DNA of 6,547 nucleotides from Nonlabens sp. (GCA_023301395.1 JALZUY010000044.1:1-6547); one strand, 5' to 3'; numbered from the stretch's first letter, positions 1-6,316 are shown. Made by a program: numbers and translations. Notes: generated from the letters alone by a model not told the origin.

Positions 1-4
1 AAAC

Positions 5-36
5 AAAAAAAGAGCCTCAATTGAGACTCTTTTTTT
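5..36 (-). terminator. Rho-independent terminator of the endonuclease I gene
   Basis: The minus-strand RNA forms a 7-bp stem, GAGUCUC paired with GAGGCUC and including one U-G wobble, around an AAUU loop. A run of seven U residues follows and an A run precedes it. In the plus-strand RNA the same wobble position becomes an A-C mismatch, so the element suits the minus-strand gene that ends at 61 best, though it could act both ways. Confidence 0.85.
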
Positions 37-60
37 TAATGGTTTTATAAATTCATTCTA

Positions 61-2085
61 TTACTGGACAAACACCTTAAAGACTTTGCTTTGACCTTGA
101 AATGAAACGTTCACAAAATAGATTCCGCTATTTTCTATAATCAGTCCTTCATTAGGAGTATAGTTGTTTTTTATCTGTCTTCCTGCGACATCAAAAACAC
201 GAACTTCTTCCACTAAGTAATCTATGTTGAAATCAAATCTACCGCTAGATGGATTAGGATAAATACTTAAATTAAGTAACATATTATCAGCAACGCTTGC
301 GGTGCCACCAAATGTATGCATCCCTAAATCACTAGAATCATCTTGTGTAAATACATCCCATTCAGCAACTTTATCAAAAACAGCATTTGGAGCAATGACA
401 CTTGATTTACGCACTAGCGTTTGATTTGCCTCAGTAGTTGCGCTGCTGTTAGCATCACCAACTATGTCTAATAATACTCCAGCTCTAAAAAGACCTACGG
501 CATCATTACCATTGAAATTAAGTACACTGCTGCTGCCTAGTAATATATCAGCTTGTGCTATTATAGCTGCATTTGCATTTCCTCTTGCAAGAACATAAAC
601 TTCTTGATCTGGTAAAGTTCCCGTAAGTGACTCAAAAATGGTCCATGAACCGCTACCATTTTGACTTAATTCAAGTGTATAGTTAGATAAATCAACTGAT
701 GCTCCAGTAAAGTTTGCAATCTCAATAGCTTTATTATTACTGCTTCCTTCAATATATTCTGATATAAACAAATCTCCAGCTAGACCAGATCCACCACTAG
801 AATAAGTTACCGTTGTAAAGTCATCTGGTAGCAAGTCACCATCTGAGTCATTATTTGTAAAGTTATTAGGATCATCACTAGCAACATTTAAAGTTCCTGT
901 AGTTCCTGCAGCATCAAAGTCTGCAGTTAGTAGTAGTTGATTAGTAATACAACCACAACTATTAGAAGCATCGGCAGCGGTGAGCACATAAGTAAATGTT
1001 CCAAAAGGATTATTATTTACGGTCTGACCAGCAGCAAGACTTGCTAATTGATTTCCTGGATTGAAAGTTCCTAAAGGTGATGTAGCCCTTAGATTATACA
1101 TAGTTGTTGTTCCTATGTTTGCTATAGAATAAGTGTATTGAATTTCATCTCCAGCATCTACTGTAGCACTTAAGTTAGTATCCACATAGGTTCCAGAAAG
1201 TGTAGGGAATAGAGAACCATTACCCGTATTTGTAGAAGCGGTCCATATCATGTCTACATAACTAGGGTTATCTATGTATGGATTACGATTATTTTGATGA
1301 ATGTATATATCGTTATTACGATCTATTTCTTTTTGACTTACAGGATCTTGAGCACTCCAGTCTAGTAATAGATCTACAAACCATTGCTCATAAAACTGAT
1401 CACTGGAACCATCTCTAGGATTATTTACACTTGCGTTTGCAGCATCCCAACCAGAATCGTTGATGTTATCTTCATAACGTGTTGCAAAGTAAAACAACAT
1501 GCGAGCAATATCACCTTTAAACTCATCAATAGGTTCAAAGACAGTACCGTTGAATCCAGTTGTGATAGAAGGTCCTTTGCGACTACCATTGCTATAAGTT
1601 GTAACACTAGATCCGTTAGGGTTTACATTTCCAAAAGGAAAGCTACCTCTACCACCGTTAACCCATCCATCTGTAGGGATCACGTGATGTGCATCACTAC
1701 GCATAGGTTCGTTTTGACTAAAAAAACCTTGAGGAAAAATATGCTCTCTATTATAACAATCACCTTCACTATTAAAGTTACCACAATTAGAATTAGTACC
1801 TATGGTGTAATTATAAGACTCTGCTCCAGTAGGATTTTCAGAGTACATATCTAGAATAGTGTTGGTTTGCGTACCGTTATCAAAATAAGCATCATTGTCT
1901 GATGTATCATAAAGGGTAATCAAGGAACCATAGCTTTGAGCATTATATCCATTTGATATAATATTCTTTAACTCCGTTTTTAGAGGATAGCCTGTTAAAC
2001 CGTTTGCTGAATTATAATATCCAGCTGGAATTTGACCAGCGGCGTTGAGGCTTATGAAAAGTATAAAAAGAACAATGTTTTTCAT
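61..2085 (-). CDS. Secreted endonuclease I with lamin-tail domain and T9SS sorting domain
   Basis: This 674-residue exported nuclease probably degrades extracellular DNA or RNA for nutrient scavenging or biofilm turnover. Residues 1-17 form a signal peptide, with likely cleavage after A-A-G17. Residues 20-282 are the endonuclease I (EndA/NucM, beta-beta-alpha metal) domain. It has the core N112-R-E-H115, D131-A-H-H134, N143 and R146, then G191-D-I-A-R195 and the closing motif HQNNRNP (263-269), so the active site looks intact. Residues about 295-410 resemble a DUF11/DUF7507-type beta-sandwich (G312-D-E-I-Q-Y-T-Y). A short calcium-loop-like stretch, DSDGDLLPD, lies at 413-421. Residues about 437-592 match a lamin-tail domain (LFISEYIEGSSNNKAIEI). 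Residues about 605-674 are a type A T9SS C-terminal sorting domain (SIYPNPSSG, then GIYFVNV and KVFKVFVQ). Cleavage and release, or anchoring at the cell surface, is therefore expected. It lies 55 bp downstream of the methyltransferase gene and is probably read through from it. The domain calls rest on motif recognition only. Confidence 0.95.
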   Translation of the reverse strand: MKNIVLFILFISLNAAGQIPAGYYNSANGLTGYPLKTELKNIISNGYNAQSYGSLITLYDTSDNDAYFDNGTQTNTILDMYSENPTGAESYNYTIGTNSNCGNFNSEGDCYNREHIFPQGFFSQNEPMRSDAHHVIPTDGWVNGGRGSFPFGNVNPNGSSVTTYSNGSRKGPSITTGFNGTVFEPIDEFKGDIARMLFYFATRYEDNINDSGWDAANASVNNPRDGSSDQFYEQWFVDLLLDWSAQDPVSQKEIDRNNDIYIHQNNRNPYIDNPSYVDMIWTASTNTGNGSLFPTLSGTYVDTNLSATVDAGDEIQYTYSIANIGTTTMYNLRATSPLGTFNPGNQLASLAAGQTVNNNPFGTFTYVLTAADASNSCGCITNQLLLTADFDAAGTTGTLNVASDDPNNFTNNDSDGDLLPDDFTTVTYSSGGSGLAGDLFISEYIEGSSNNKAIEIANFTGASVDLSNYTLELSQNGSGSWTIFESLTGTLPDQEVYVLARGNANAAIIAQADILLGSSSVLNFNGNDAVGLFRAGVLLDIVGDANSSATTEANQTLVRKSSVIAPNAVFDKVAEWDVFTQDDSSDLGMHTFGGTASVADNMLLNLSIYPNPSSGRFDFNIDYLVEEVRVFDVAGRQIKNNYTPNEGLIIENSGIYFVNVSFQGQSKVFKVFVQ

Positions 2086-2140
2086 AATATGATATATTAA
2101 ACTATAGAGATAGTAATGTCTTTAAAAGTAGTCGTAAAAA

Positions 2141-3349
2141 TTATTTTTTCTTCATTAATGCCATGTAGAATCCATCAAAACCGTCTCTGTGGGCGAGTAA
2201 TGATTGTTCTTCAACAAGTTCAAAAGTAGCACCGGCTTCAGATTTTAAAAATTCTTGAACCTGGTTCTCATTTTCTGACGGTAAAATAGAACAGGTTGCA
2301 TAAACCATCATCCCATCTGGTTTTACAACCGTACTGTAACGTTGTAAAATATCTTGTTGAGTAACTTTAATTTCTTCAATAAATTCTGGTTGCATTTTCC
2401 ACTTAGCATCTGGATTGCGACGCAAAACTCCTAATCCACTACATGGTGCATCTATTAAAAGGCGATCAATTTTGCCGGCTAGTTTCTTGATGACTTTGGT
2501 AGAATCAATAAGTCGAGTTTCAATATTGTGTGCACCAGCGCGACGTGCACGACGTTTTAACTCGTTGAGTTTACTTTGATAAATGTCAGTCGCTATAACT
2601 TGACCTTTATTTTCCATTAATGCGGCAAGATGTAGTGATTTTCCACCAGCACCAGCACAAGCATCCATTACACGCATTCCAGGTTTTACCTGTAAGAATG
2701 GTGCGATAAGCTGTGAACCAGCATCTTGAACCTCAAAAAGTCCATCTTTAAAAGCCTGAGTCATAAACACGTTTGCACGTTGTTTTAAGATAAGAGCATC
2801 GGCAAAGCGATCTTGTTGATCAATACCTATTTCTTCAGCTTGTAATTTTTCTTTAAGCTCAGTAGGAGTTGTTCTCAAGCTATTTGCTCTTAGAACAACA
2901 CTTGCTTGTTTATTTAATGCGCTAGCTTCTTTCTCCCAGATTCCACCTATTTCTTTAAGTATCAACTCATCCATCCAGTCTGGTAATGATTCTCTGAAAA
3001 CACGAGTTTTACTTAATTCATCAAAACGACCTTTAATACGACGTTCTGGAGTATTATAATACTCTTCCCATGCAGGAACAGAATGGCCTTTAAGAACAAT
3101 CCATACAGCAGTCATTCTCCATAAATCTACTGATTTGAATGGTTCGCGTACATTGGCAATTTCTGCATATAATCGTTTATAACGCACGATGTCATAAGTG
3201 GTCTCTGCAATAAAACCTCTATCGCGAGAACCCCAACGAGGATCGCGTTTTAATATCTTTTGAATCGCTTGATCTGCATATTTACCATCATTAAAAATGT
3301 TATGCAATGCGTCTACGGTAGCCTGAACTAAATTATGATGAAATCTCAT
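2141..3349 (-). CDS. rsmB: RsmB/NOP family rRNA (cytosine-5) methyltransferase
   Basis: This 402-residue cytoplasmic SAM-dependent RNA m5C methyltransferase is close in length to E. coli RsmB, which methylates C967 of 16S rRNA. Residues 1 to about 135 form a helical region in the position of the RsmB NusB-like domain. The Rossmann methyltransferase fold follows from about 145. Motif I is D229-A-C-A-G-A-G-G-K237, which binds SAM. The acidic residue of motif II is D255 (IATD). Motif IV is L298-I-D-A-P-C303-S-G. Motif VI is A351-T-C353-S. Both family cysteines, C303 for product release and C353 as nucleophile, are present, so the enzyme should be active. The C-terminal DGFDGFYMAL is the usual family ending. 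The start MRFHHNLVQA is preceded on the minus strand by a -7 box only 4 nt upstream. Assignment to RsmB rather than RsmF or another paralogue is inferred from the N-terminal region and length; the family assignment is firm. Confidence 0.93.
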   Translation of the reverse strand: MRFHHNLVQATVDALHNIFNDGKYADQAIQKILKRDPRWGSRDRGFIAETTYDIVRYKRLYAEIANVREPFKSVDLWRMTAVWIVLKGHSVPAWEEYYNTPERRIKGRFDELSKTRVFRESLPDWMDELILKEIGGIWEKEASALNKQASVVLRANSLRTTPTELKEKLQAEEIGIDQQDRFADALILKQRANVFMTQAFKDGLFEVQDAGSQLIAPFLQVKPGMRVMDACAGAGGKSLHLAALMENKGQVIATDIYQSKLNELKRRARRAGAHNIETRLIDSTKVIKKLAGKIDRLLIDAPCSGLGVLRRNPDAKWKMQPEFIEEIKVTQQDILQRYSTVVKPDGMMVYATCSILPSENENQVQEFLKSEAGATFELVEEQSLLAHRDGFDGFYMALMKKK

Positions 3350-3353
3350 TTTG

Positions 3354-3384
3354 CAAAAGTACGTTTATTGCGGCGTTTCTTGAA
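3354..3384 (-). promoter_or_regulatory. Promoter of the RsmB-type gene (-7 box, weak -33)
   Basis: Read on the minus strand, TACTTTTG (3354-3361) matches the Bacteroidota -7 consensus TAnnTTTG exactly. Twenty bases further upstream is TTC (3382-3384) in place of the usual TTG. Only 4 nt separate the box from the ATG at 3349, so transcription should begin at or next to the start codon. The -7 box is clear; the -33 is weak. Confidence 0.6.
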
Positions 3385-3427
3385 TTAATAGACTTCGATT
3401 TTTTAGGTAATAAATTTGTTTTTGTAT

Positions 3428-3445
3428 ACGCTTTCGCGAAAGCGT
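3428..3445. repeat. Perfect 18-bp palindrome in the divergent intergenic region
   Basis: ACGCTTTCGCGAAAGCGT is identical to its own reverse complement, has no spacer and is strikingly GC-rich for an AT-rich intergenic region. It lies 45 bp upstream of the lipoprotein start and 78 bp upstream of the methyltransferase start. No second copy is in the window. I recall this CTTTCGCGAAAG motif as a recurrent intergenic palindrome in several marine flavobacterial genomes, but cannot verify this here. It could be a protein-binding operator, a genome-wide repeated element or a cruciform-prone site. Confidence 0.8.
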
Positions 3446-3478
3446 GTCATTAAATATCAAAACCATAAAAAAGGTCAT

Positions 3479-3486
3479 TATTTTTG
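3479..3486 (+). promoter_or_regulatory. -7 promoter box of the lipoprotein gene
   Basis: TATTTTTG matches TAnnTTTG exactly and is separated by only 4 nt (CGAT) from the ATG at 3491. No TTG is found 17-23 bp upstream, so the -33 element is absent or replaced by an activator. The position of this box also supports 3491 over the upstream ATG at 3416 as the start codon. A second match, TAAATTTG at 3411-3418, also lacks a -33 partner. Confidence 0.5.
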
Positions 3487-3490
3487 CGAT

Positions 3491-4567
3491 ATGAAAAACC
3501 TTATTTATATCCTTACCATTATAGTAATTATATCTTGTAAAGAGTCTGATAATAGATCAGTAATTACTCAGGAAGCTGTTGTAGAAATAACAGATGCAAC
3601 TATCGAAATCATTCCAGTTTTAACCGATTCGATAAGTGTGCGAGCACTAGATTATGGTAATGGAAACTACTGGTATGCTGGAAATAAAGGAAGCTATGGA
3701 AGTATTAATCCATCTACTGGAACGCCTACTCGTGGTGTGATTAAACTCAATGAAGATGAAGAGGTAGAGTTTAGGTCTATTGCTACTACACCTAATTATA
3801 CCTACATATTAACAGCAGGAAATCCAGCTCTTGTTTATAAAATAAAACAAGAAGATGAAGCTGTTGAATTAGTGTATTCTGAGGTCGAAGAACGTGTTTT
3901 CTATGATTCAATGAAATTTTGGAATGACGATGAAGGAATTGCAATGGGCGATCCTATGGGTGGATGTTTCTCAGTTATTAAGACCTATGATGGTGGTGAA
4001 ACATGGGGGAAATTACAATGTACAGAAATGCCAGATTATATTCCTGGTGAAGCTGCATTTGCGGCTAGTAATTCAAATATTAAAATTTTAGGTGACGATG
4101 TATGGCTTGCTACTGGTGGAGCTATGGCTCGTGTAATGTATAGTAATGATAGAGGTTCAACGTGGCAAGTATATAACACTCCTTTTATTGCTGGTGGAGA
4201 AATGACTGGAATTTATGCCATAGATTTTTATGATAAGAATTTAGGTGTAATAATGGGTGGTGACTGGAATAATAAGGATGATAATAAGTACAACAAAGCA
4301 ATTACATATAATGGTGGTGAATCATGGAATTTATTGTCAAATGGAGAAGGACCTGGCTATTGCAGTGATATCATATTTATTCCTGAGACTAATGGAAAAG
4401 AATTACTTGCGGTAGGCTCTCAAGGAATATGGTGGAGTAAAGATCAAGGTGCTACGTGGAAAAAATTAAGTGATGAAGGATTTTATACGGCTCAAATGGT
4501 GAATTCGACTAACGGTTACTTAGCTGGTAATAATCGCATATCTAGCTTTAATATTGTAAGAAAATAA
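3491..4567 (+). CDS. Lipoprotein with YCF48/Asp-box beta-propeller repeats
   Basis: This 358-residue lipoprotein has a short hydrophobic signal and a lipobox ending I-I-S-C16, so it should be lipidated by Lgt and cut by signal peptidase II. The next residues, K-E-S-D, resemble the charged export signals that send some Bacteroidota lipoproteins to the cell surface. The mature part has at least four Asp-box/BNR motifs at roughly 165-172 (TYDGGETW), 217-225 (SNDRGSTW), 272-279 (TYNGGESW) and 315-323 (SKDQGATW). This indicates a beta-propeller like the YCF48/HCF136 photosystem II assembly proteins and sialidase folds. Flavobacterial homologues are often labelled 'oxidoreductase' without evidence, and no redox or glycosidase active-site motif is visible, so a binding or scaffold role is more likely. 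An upstream in-frame ATG at 3416 would add 25 basic residues before the signal peptide and run through the palindrome, so I chose 3491. The gene is monocistronic and divergent from the methyltransferase gene. Confidence 0.88.
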   Translation: MKNLIYILTIIVIISCKESDNRSVITQEAVVEITDATIEIIPVLTDSISVRALDYGNGNYWYAGNKGSYGSINPSTGTPTRGVIKLNEDEEVEFRSIATTPNYTYILTAGNPALVYKIKQEDEAVELVYSEVEERVFYDSMKFWNDDEGIAMGDPMGGCFSVIKTYDGGETWGKLQCTEMPDYIPGEAAFAASNSNIKILGDDVWLATGGAMARVMYSNDRGSTWQVYNTPFIAGGEMTGIYAIDFYDKNLGVIMGGDWNNKDDNKYNKAITYNGGESWNLLSNGEGPGYCSDIIFIPETNGKELLAVGSQGIWWSKDQGATWKKLSDEGFYTAQMVNSTNGYLAGNNRISSFNIVRK

Positions 4568-4706
4568 AGGTGATCTGTAATAAATAGAGATGAACGGTAA
4601 GTAGTGGATCGATGAACGACATTCTTAGTTCATTTTTAGAATACTGTTTTTCAGACTTTTAGCATTTAATCGATGTTGTGTTCGTTAAAAAGCAATGATA
4701 AACTGC

Positions 4707-4734
4707 TTGTACTTTAAACATCGCTGTATATTTG
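4707..4734 (+). promoter_or_regulatory. Candidate promoter inside the intergenic region
   Basis: TTG (4707-4709) and TATATTTG (4727-4734, an exact TAnnTTTG) are separated by 17 bp, within the 17-23 bp spacing reported for Flavobacterium promoters. No gene follows on this strand, but a strong terminator lies about 100 bp downstream. One arm of the CGATGTT/AACATCG inverted repeat falls inside the spacer. Chance matches are possible in AT-rich DNA. Confidence 0.45.
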
Positions 4735-4739
4735 ACACG

Positions 4740-4841
4740 GTTTAAGTAAATAAGCAAAGTCTTTGAAATACAAACGTTGTTTATTAAAATAAAGCGGTGG
4801 AGATCGCTTAAAAAGAGAGGAGAAGTCCTCTCTTTTTTTTT
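4740..4841 (+). ncRNA. Candidate small RNA of about 100 nt
   Basis: The span is defined by the promoter match at 4707-4734, which predicts a start near 4740, and by the hairpin with nine U residues ending at 4841. The interior can fold. CGTTG-TTTAT (4775-4784) pairs with ATAAA-CGGTG (4789-4799) with one bulged G, three G-U wobbles and a UAAA loop. An alternative is AAGCG/CGCTT (4792-4796 and 4805-4809). I do not recognise it as a known RNA family, and no peptide of useful size is encoded. It could instead be the 3' untranslated end of the lipoprotein mRNA. The start is approximate. Confidence 0.35.
4810..4841. terminator. Strong bidirectional rho-independent terminator
   Basis: GAGAGGA (4815-4821) pairs perfectly with TCCTCTC (4826-4832) across a 4-nt loop, and the stem is extended by flanking A and T runs. 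The plus-strand RNA has nine U residues after the stem; the minus-strand RNA has five. It lies next to the TAG stop of the minus-strand DUF6794-type gene (4845-4847), which it should terminate. It also ends any plus-strand transcript from the intergenic region, and the longer U run favours that direction. Confidence 0.9.
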
Positions 4842-4844
4842 GTG

Positions 4845-6281
4845 CTAAATTCTAGGGTGTGTTCGTTCCCAATTTCGAGCAACTTGAGTCTCTTTCTTTA
4901 AATACTTTATGTATTGAGTGACTATAACATTTGAAATCTCCTTAGGGTCATAAAGATTACGCTCGTTAAAATAAATTTGTAATCTTGAACCTTCAATAAT
5001 TCCCCAGTTTGTGCGTATCCATTTCCCTAATCCACCAGCATCTGAGTTATACTTATCTGGTTGATTTTCTAATGTGACTAGAATTTGACGTTCTTTATCT
5101 GGCATTACTTTGTCAAGTTTTACGAGTGCTTCTTCCATAGTTCTAGGAATATAAACACCATTAATACTATCTAACTCTTTTCTTCTTTCTTTTTCGGCTA
5201 CAACGGCTTGATCATGTGCTATTTTTTCATCTCGTGAAGCATTGTCATTTGCATCACGATAAGCCATTCCATAATAGCTGAAGTATTGTTTAGGCAACAC
5301 ATTATCAATTGTAGATGGTTCAAATTGAATTTCATCTATATATGCAATTAGATCTTCCTTATCAAATTGAGCATCTAAATGGATTGTTGAAATTTCAAAA
5401 AAGCCAAAACGAGTCATGTATCCAGTCATAGCTACATGATATAATTGAAATTCCTTTATAGATTTTTTATCGTTTTTTGAAACAGATTTCAAATTATACT
5501 TACGTTCTAATAGTCTATTCAAGGTCTCACTAGATGATTGCTCTACAAACTGATCGATAGTTATTCTCGTTTTAGGAACGTTTAGAATTTCGGTTTTGGG
5601 ACTTTTAAAATCTTTTATAAACGGATATAATTTATCAAAATCTACATTCTTTTCTAGTATCTGATCGTTGATATGTAGAACACTAATCTTTTTCTCACCA
5701 CTTACTGTGTAAATAATATTGTCTTTTAAAACCAGCATTTTATTATGGAGCCATTCGGTATCCTCGTCCATACTGCGCAAAACCTTTTTATAATCAGACT
5801 TTCCATAATTACTTCTTTTATAATCGATTACAGAGTCGTAGTTGTTGAAGAGAACAGTGCAACTATTTTCCTTATCGTTACAATCTACATATTGTTGTGT
5901 GGTAAAACTACCAAAGAGCACACCTTCCTTATAAATCACAACGTTATCAAATTCCTTTTCTGGACGATATTTCTTGTTCTGATAATACACTACTATTTTT
6001 CCATCGTTAGAAAGTACAATGCGTGTACTATTATCTAATAGCATATCAAACGAACGCGGTATTTGATACAATTGTTGCTCGCCTTTAAAGACATAAGAAA
6101 CACCATCTATATTACCAGGCGTATTATTAAATGCTATTGATTTTATTTTATACGCACCATTTTCTGATTGCGTTTCTGAAACTGGAATACTGTTTAAGCC
6201 ATCCTGTGCAGTTGTTATTGTCGACCCTACCAACAATAACACAAGTATCAAGAGATACTTGTCGTTTAAATTTCTTTTCAT
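4845..6281 (-). CDS. Exported protein of unknown function with C-terminal DUF6794-like domain
   Basis: This 478-residue protein has a Sec signal peptide: basic MKRNLNDK, a leucine-rich core, and likely cleavage after T-T-A25. The mature N-terminal part, about 27-230, is rich in predicted beta strands with many Tyr, Asn and Asp residues (IVLSNDGKIVVYYQN at 88-102). It has one close cysteine pair, C134 and C141, that could form a disulfide in the periplasm. I do not recognise that region as a known family. Residues about 343-372 form a highly charged, probably helical linker. The C-terminal part, about 378-465, resembles DUF6794: it starts IPRTMEEAL and contains G418-K-W-I-R-T-N-W426, then the conserved-looking SRLQIYF. 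No catalytic motif stands out and no transmembrane segment follows the signal, so it is probably periplasmic or secreted. It has its own promoter, and its TAG stop lies about 4 nt from a strong terminator. The DUF6794 assignment is from memory of the motif. Confidence 0.85.
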   Translation of the reverse strand: MKRNLNDKYLLILVLLLVGSTITTAQDGLNSIPVSETQSENGAYKIKSIAFNNTPGNIDGVSYVFKGEQQLYQIPRSFDMLLDNSTRIVLSNDGKIVVYYQNKKYRPEKEFDNVVIYKEGVLFGSFTTQQYVDCNDKENSCTVLFNNYDSVIDYKRSNYGKSDYKKVLRSMDEDTEWLHNKMLVLKDNIIYTVSGEKKISVLHINDQILEKNVDFDKLYPFIKDFKSPKTEILNVPKTRITIDQFVEQSSSETLNRLLERKYNLKSVSKNDKKSIKEFQLYHVAMTGYMTRFGFFEISTIHLDAQFDKEDLIAYIDEIQFEPSTIDNVLPKQYFSYYGMAYRDANDNASRDEKIAHDQAVVAEKERRKELDSINGVYIPRTMEEALVKLDKVMPDKERQILVTLENQPDKYNSDAGGLGKWIRTNWGIIEGSRLQIYFNERNLYDPKEISNVIVTQYIKYLKKETQVARNWERTHPRI

Positions 6282-6286
6282 GCCTA

Positions 6287-6309
6287 CAAAATAGTATAAA
6301 ACTATTTTG
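6287..6309. repeat. Perfect 9-bp inverted repeat over the promoter
   Basis: CAAAATAGT (6287-6295) and ACTATTTTG (6301-6309) are exact reverse complements separated by ATAAA. The left arm coincides with the -7 box of the minus-strand gene and the right arm lies in the spacer toward the -33. This is the geometry of an operator bound by a dimeric regulator. Because the predicted start site lies downstream of it, it is unlikely to be a hairpin in the mRNA of that gene. Confidence 0.6.
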
Positions 6310-6316
6310 CTGTCAA
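6287..6316 (-). promoter_or_regulatory. Promoter of the DUF6794-type gene
   Basis: On the minus strand TTG (complement of 6314-6316) is followed after 19 bp by CTATTTTG (6287-6294), one base off the TAnnTTTG consensus. Five nt separate the box from the ATG at 6281, so little or no untranslated leader is expected. This is the best paired -33/-7 match for a protein gene in the window. Confidence 0.6.

Larger units (their letters stand above)
4568..4844. other. 277-bp intergenic region with nested inverted repeats
   Basis: No credible protein is encoded here; the few ATGs open frames of under about 20 codons. Visible structure is as follows. There are two direct copies of GATGAACG (4589-4596 and 4611-4618). 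A 6-bp inverted repeat, ATGAAC/GTTCAT (4612-4617 and 4628-4633), is followed by five T residues and could be a weak terminator of the lipoprotein gene. A 7-bp inverted repeat, CGATGTT/AACATCG (4671-4677 and 4717-4723), encloses AAGCA/TGCTT (4690-4694 and 4704-4708). A promoter match and a strong terminator lie further right and are listed separately. Confidence 0.6.

Noticed and set aside
1425..1607. A 60-codon minus-strand ORF in another frame of the endonuclease gene
   Set aside because: It overlaps the catalytic-domain coding frame of endonuclease I and has no initiation signal.
1384..1854. A 156-codon plus-strand ORF antisense to the endonuclease I gene
   Set aside because: It lies wholly inside a well-supported gene on the other strand. 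Its translation is rich in Ile, Thr, Ser and Cys with no domain-like pattern, as expected of an antisense shadow.
3416..3490. Upstream ATG extending the lipoprotein by 25 residues
   Set aside because: The extension would place basic residues, encoded partly by the palindrome, ahead of an already complete lipoprotein signal peptide. The -7 box at 3479-3486 sits just before the ATG at 3491.
4673..4742. Short ORFs (14-16 codons) in the intergenic region considered as leader peptides
   Set aside because: They have no downstream gene on the same strand to regulate, no run of regulatory codons and no initiation signal.
4752..4764. A 13-mer (AAGCAAAGTCTTT) shared between the candidate small RNA and the 3' end of the endonuclease gene (79-91, minus strand), considered as an antisense target
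   Set aside because: The RNA copies would be identical, not complementary, so they cannot pair. A shared 13-mer of low complexity is plausible by chance.
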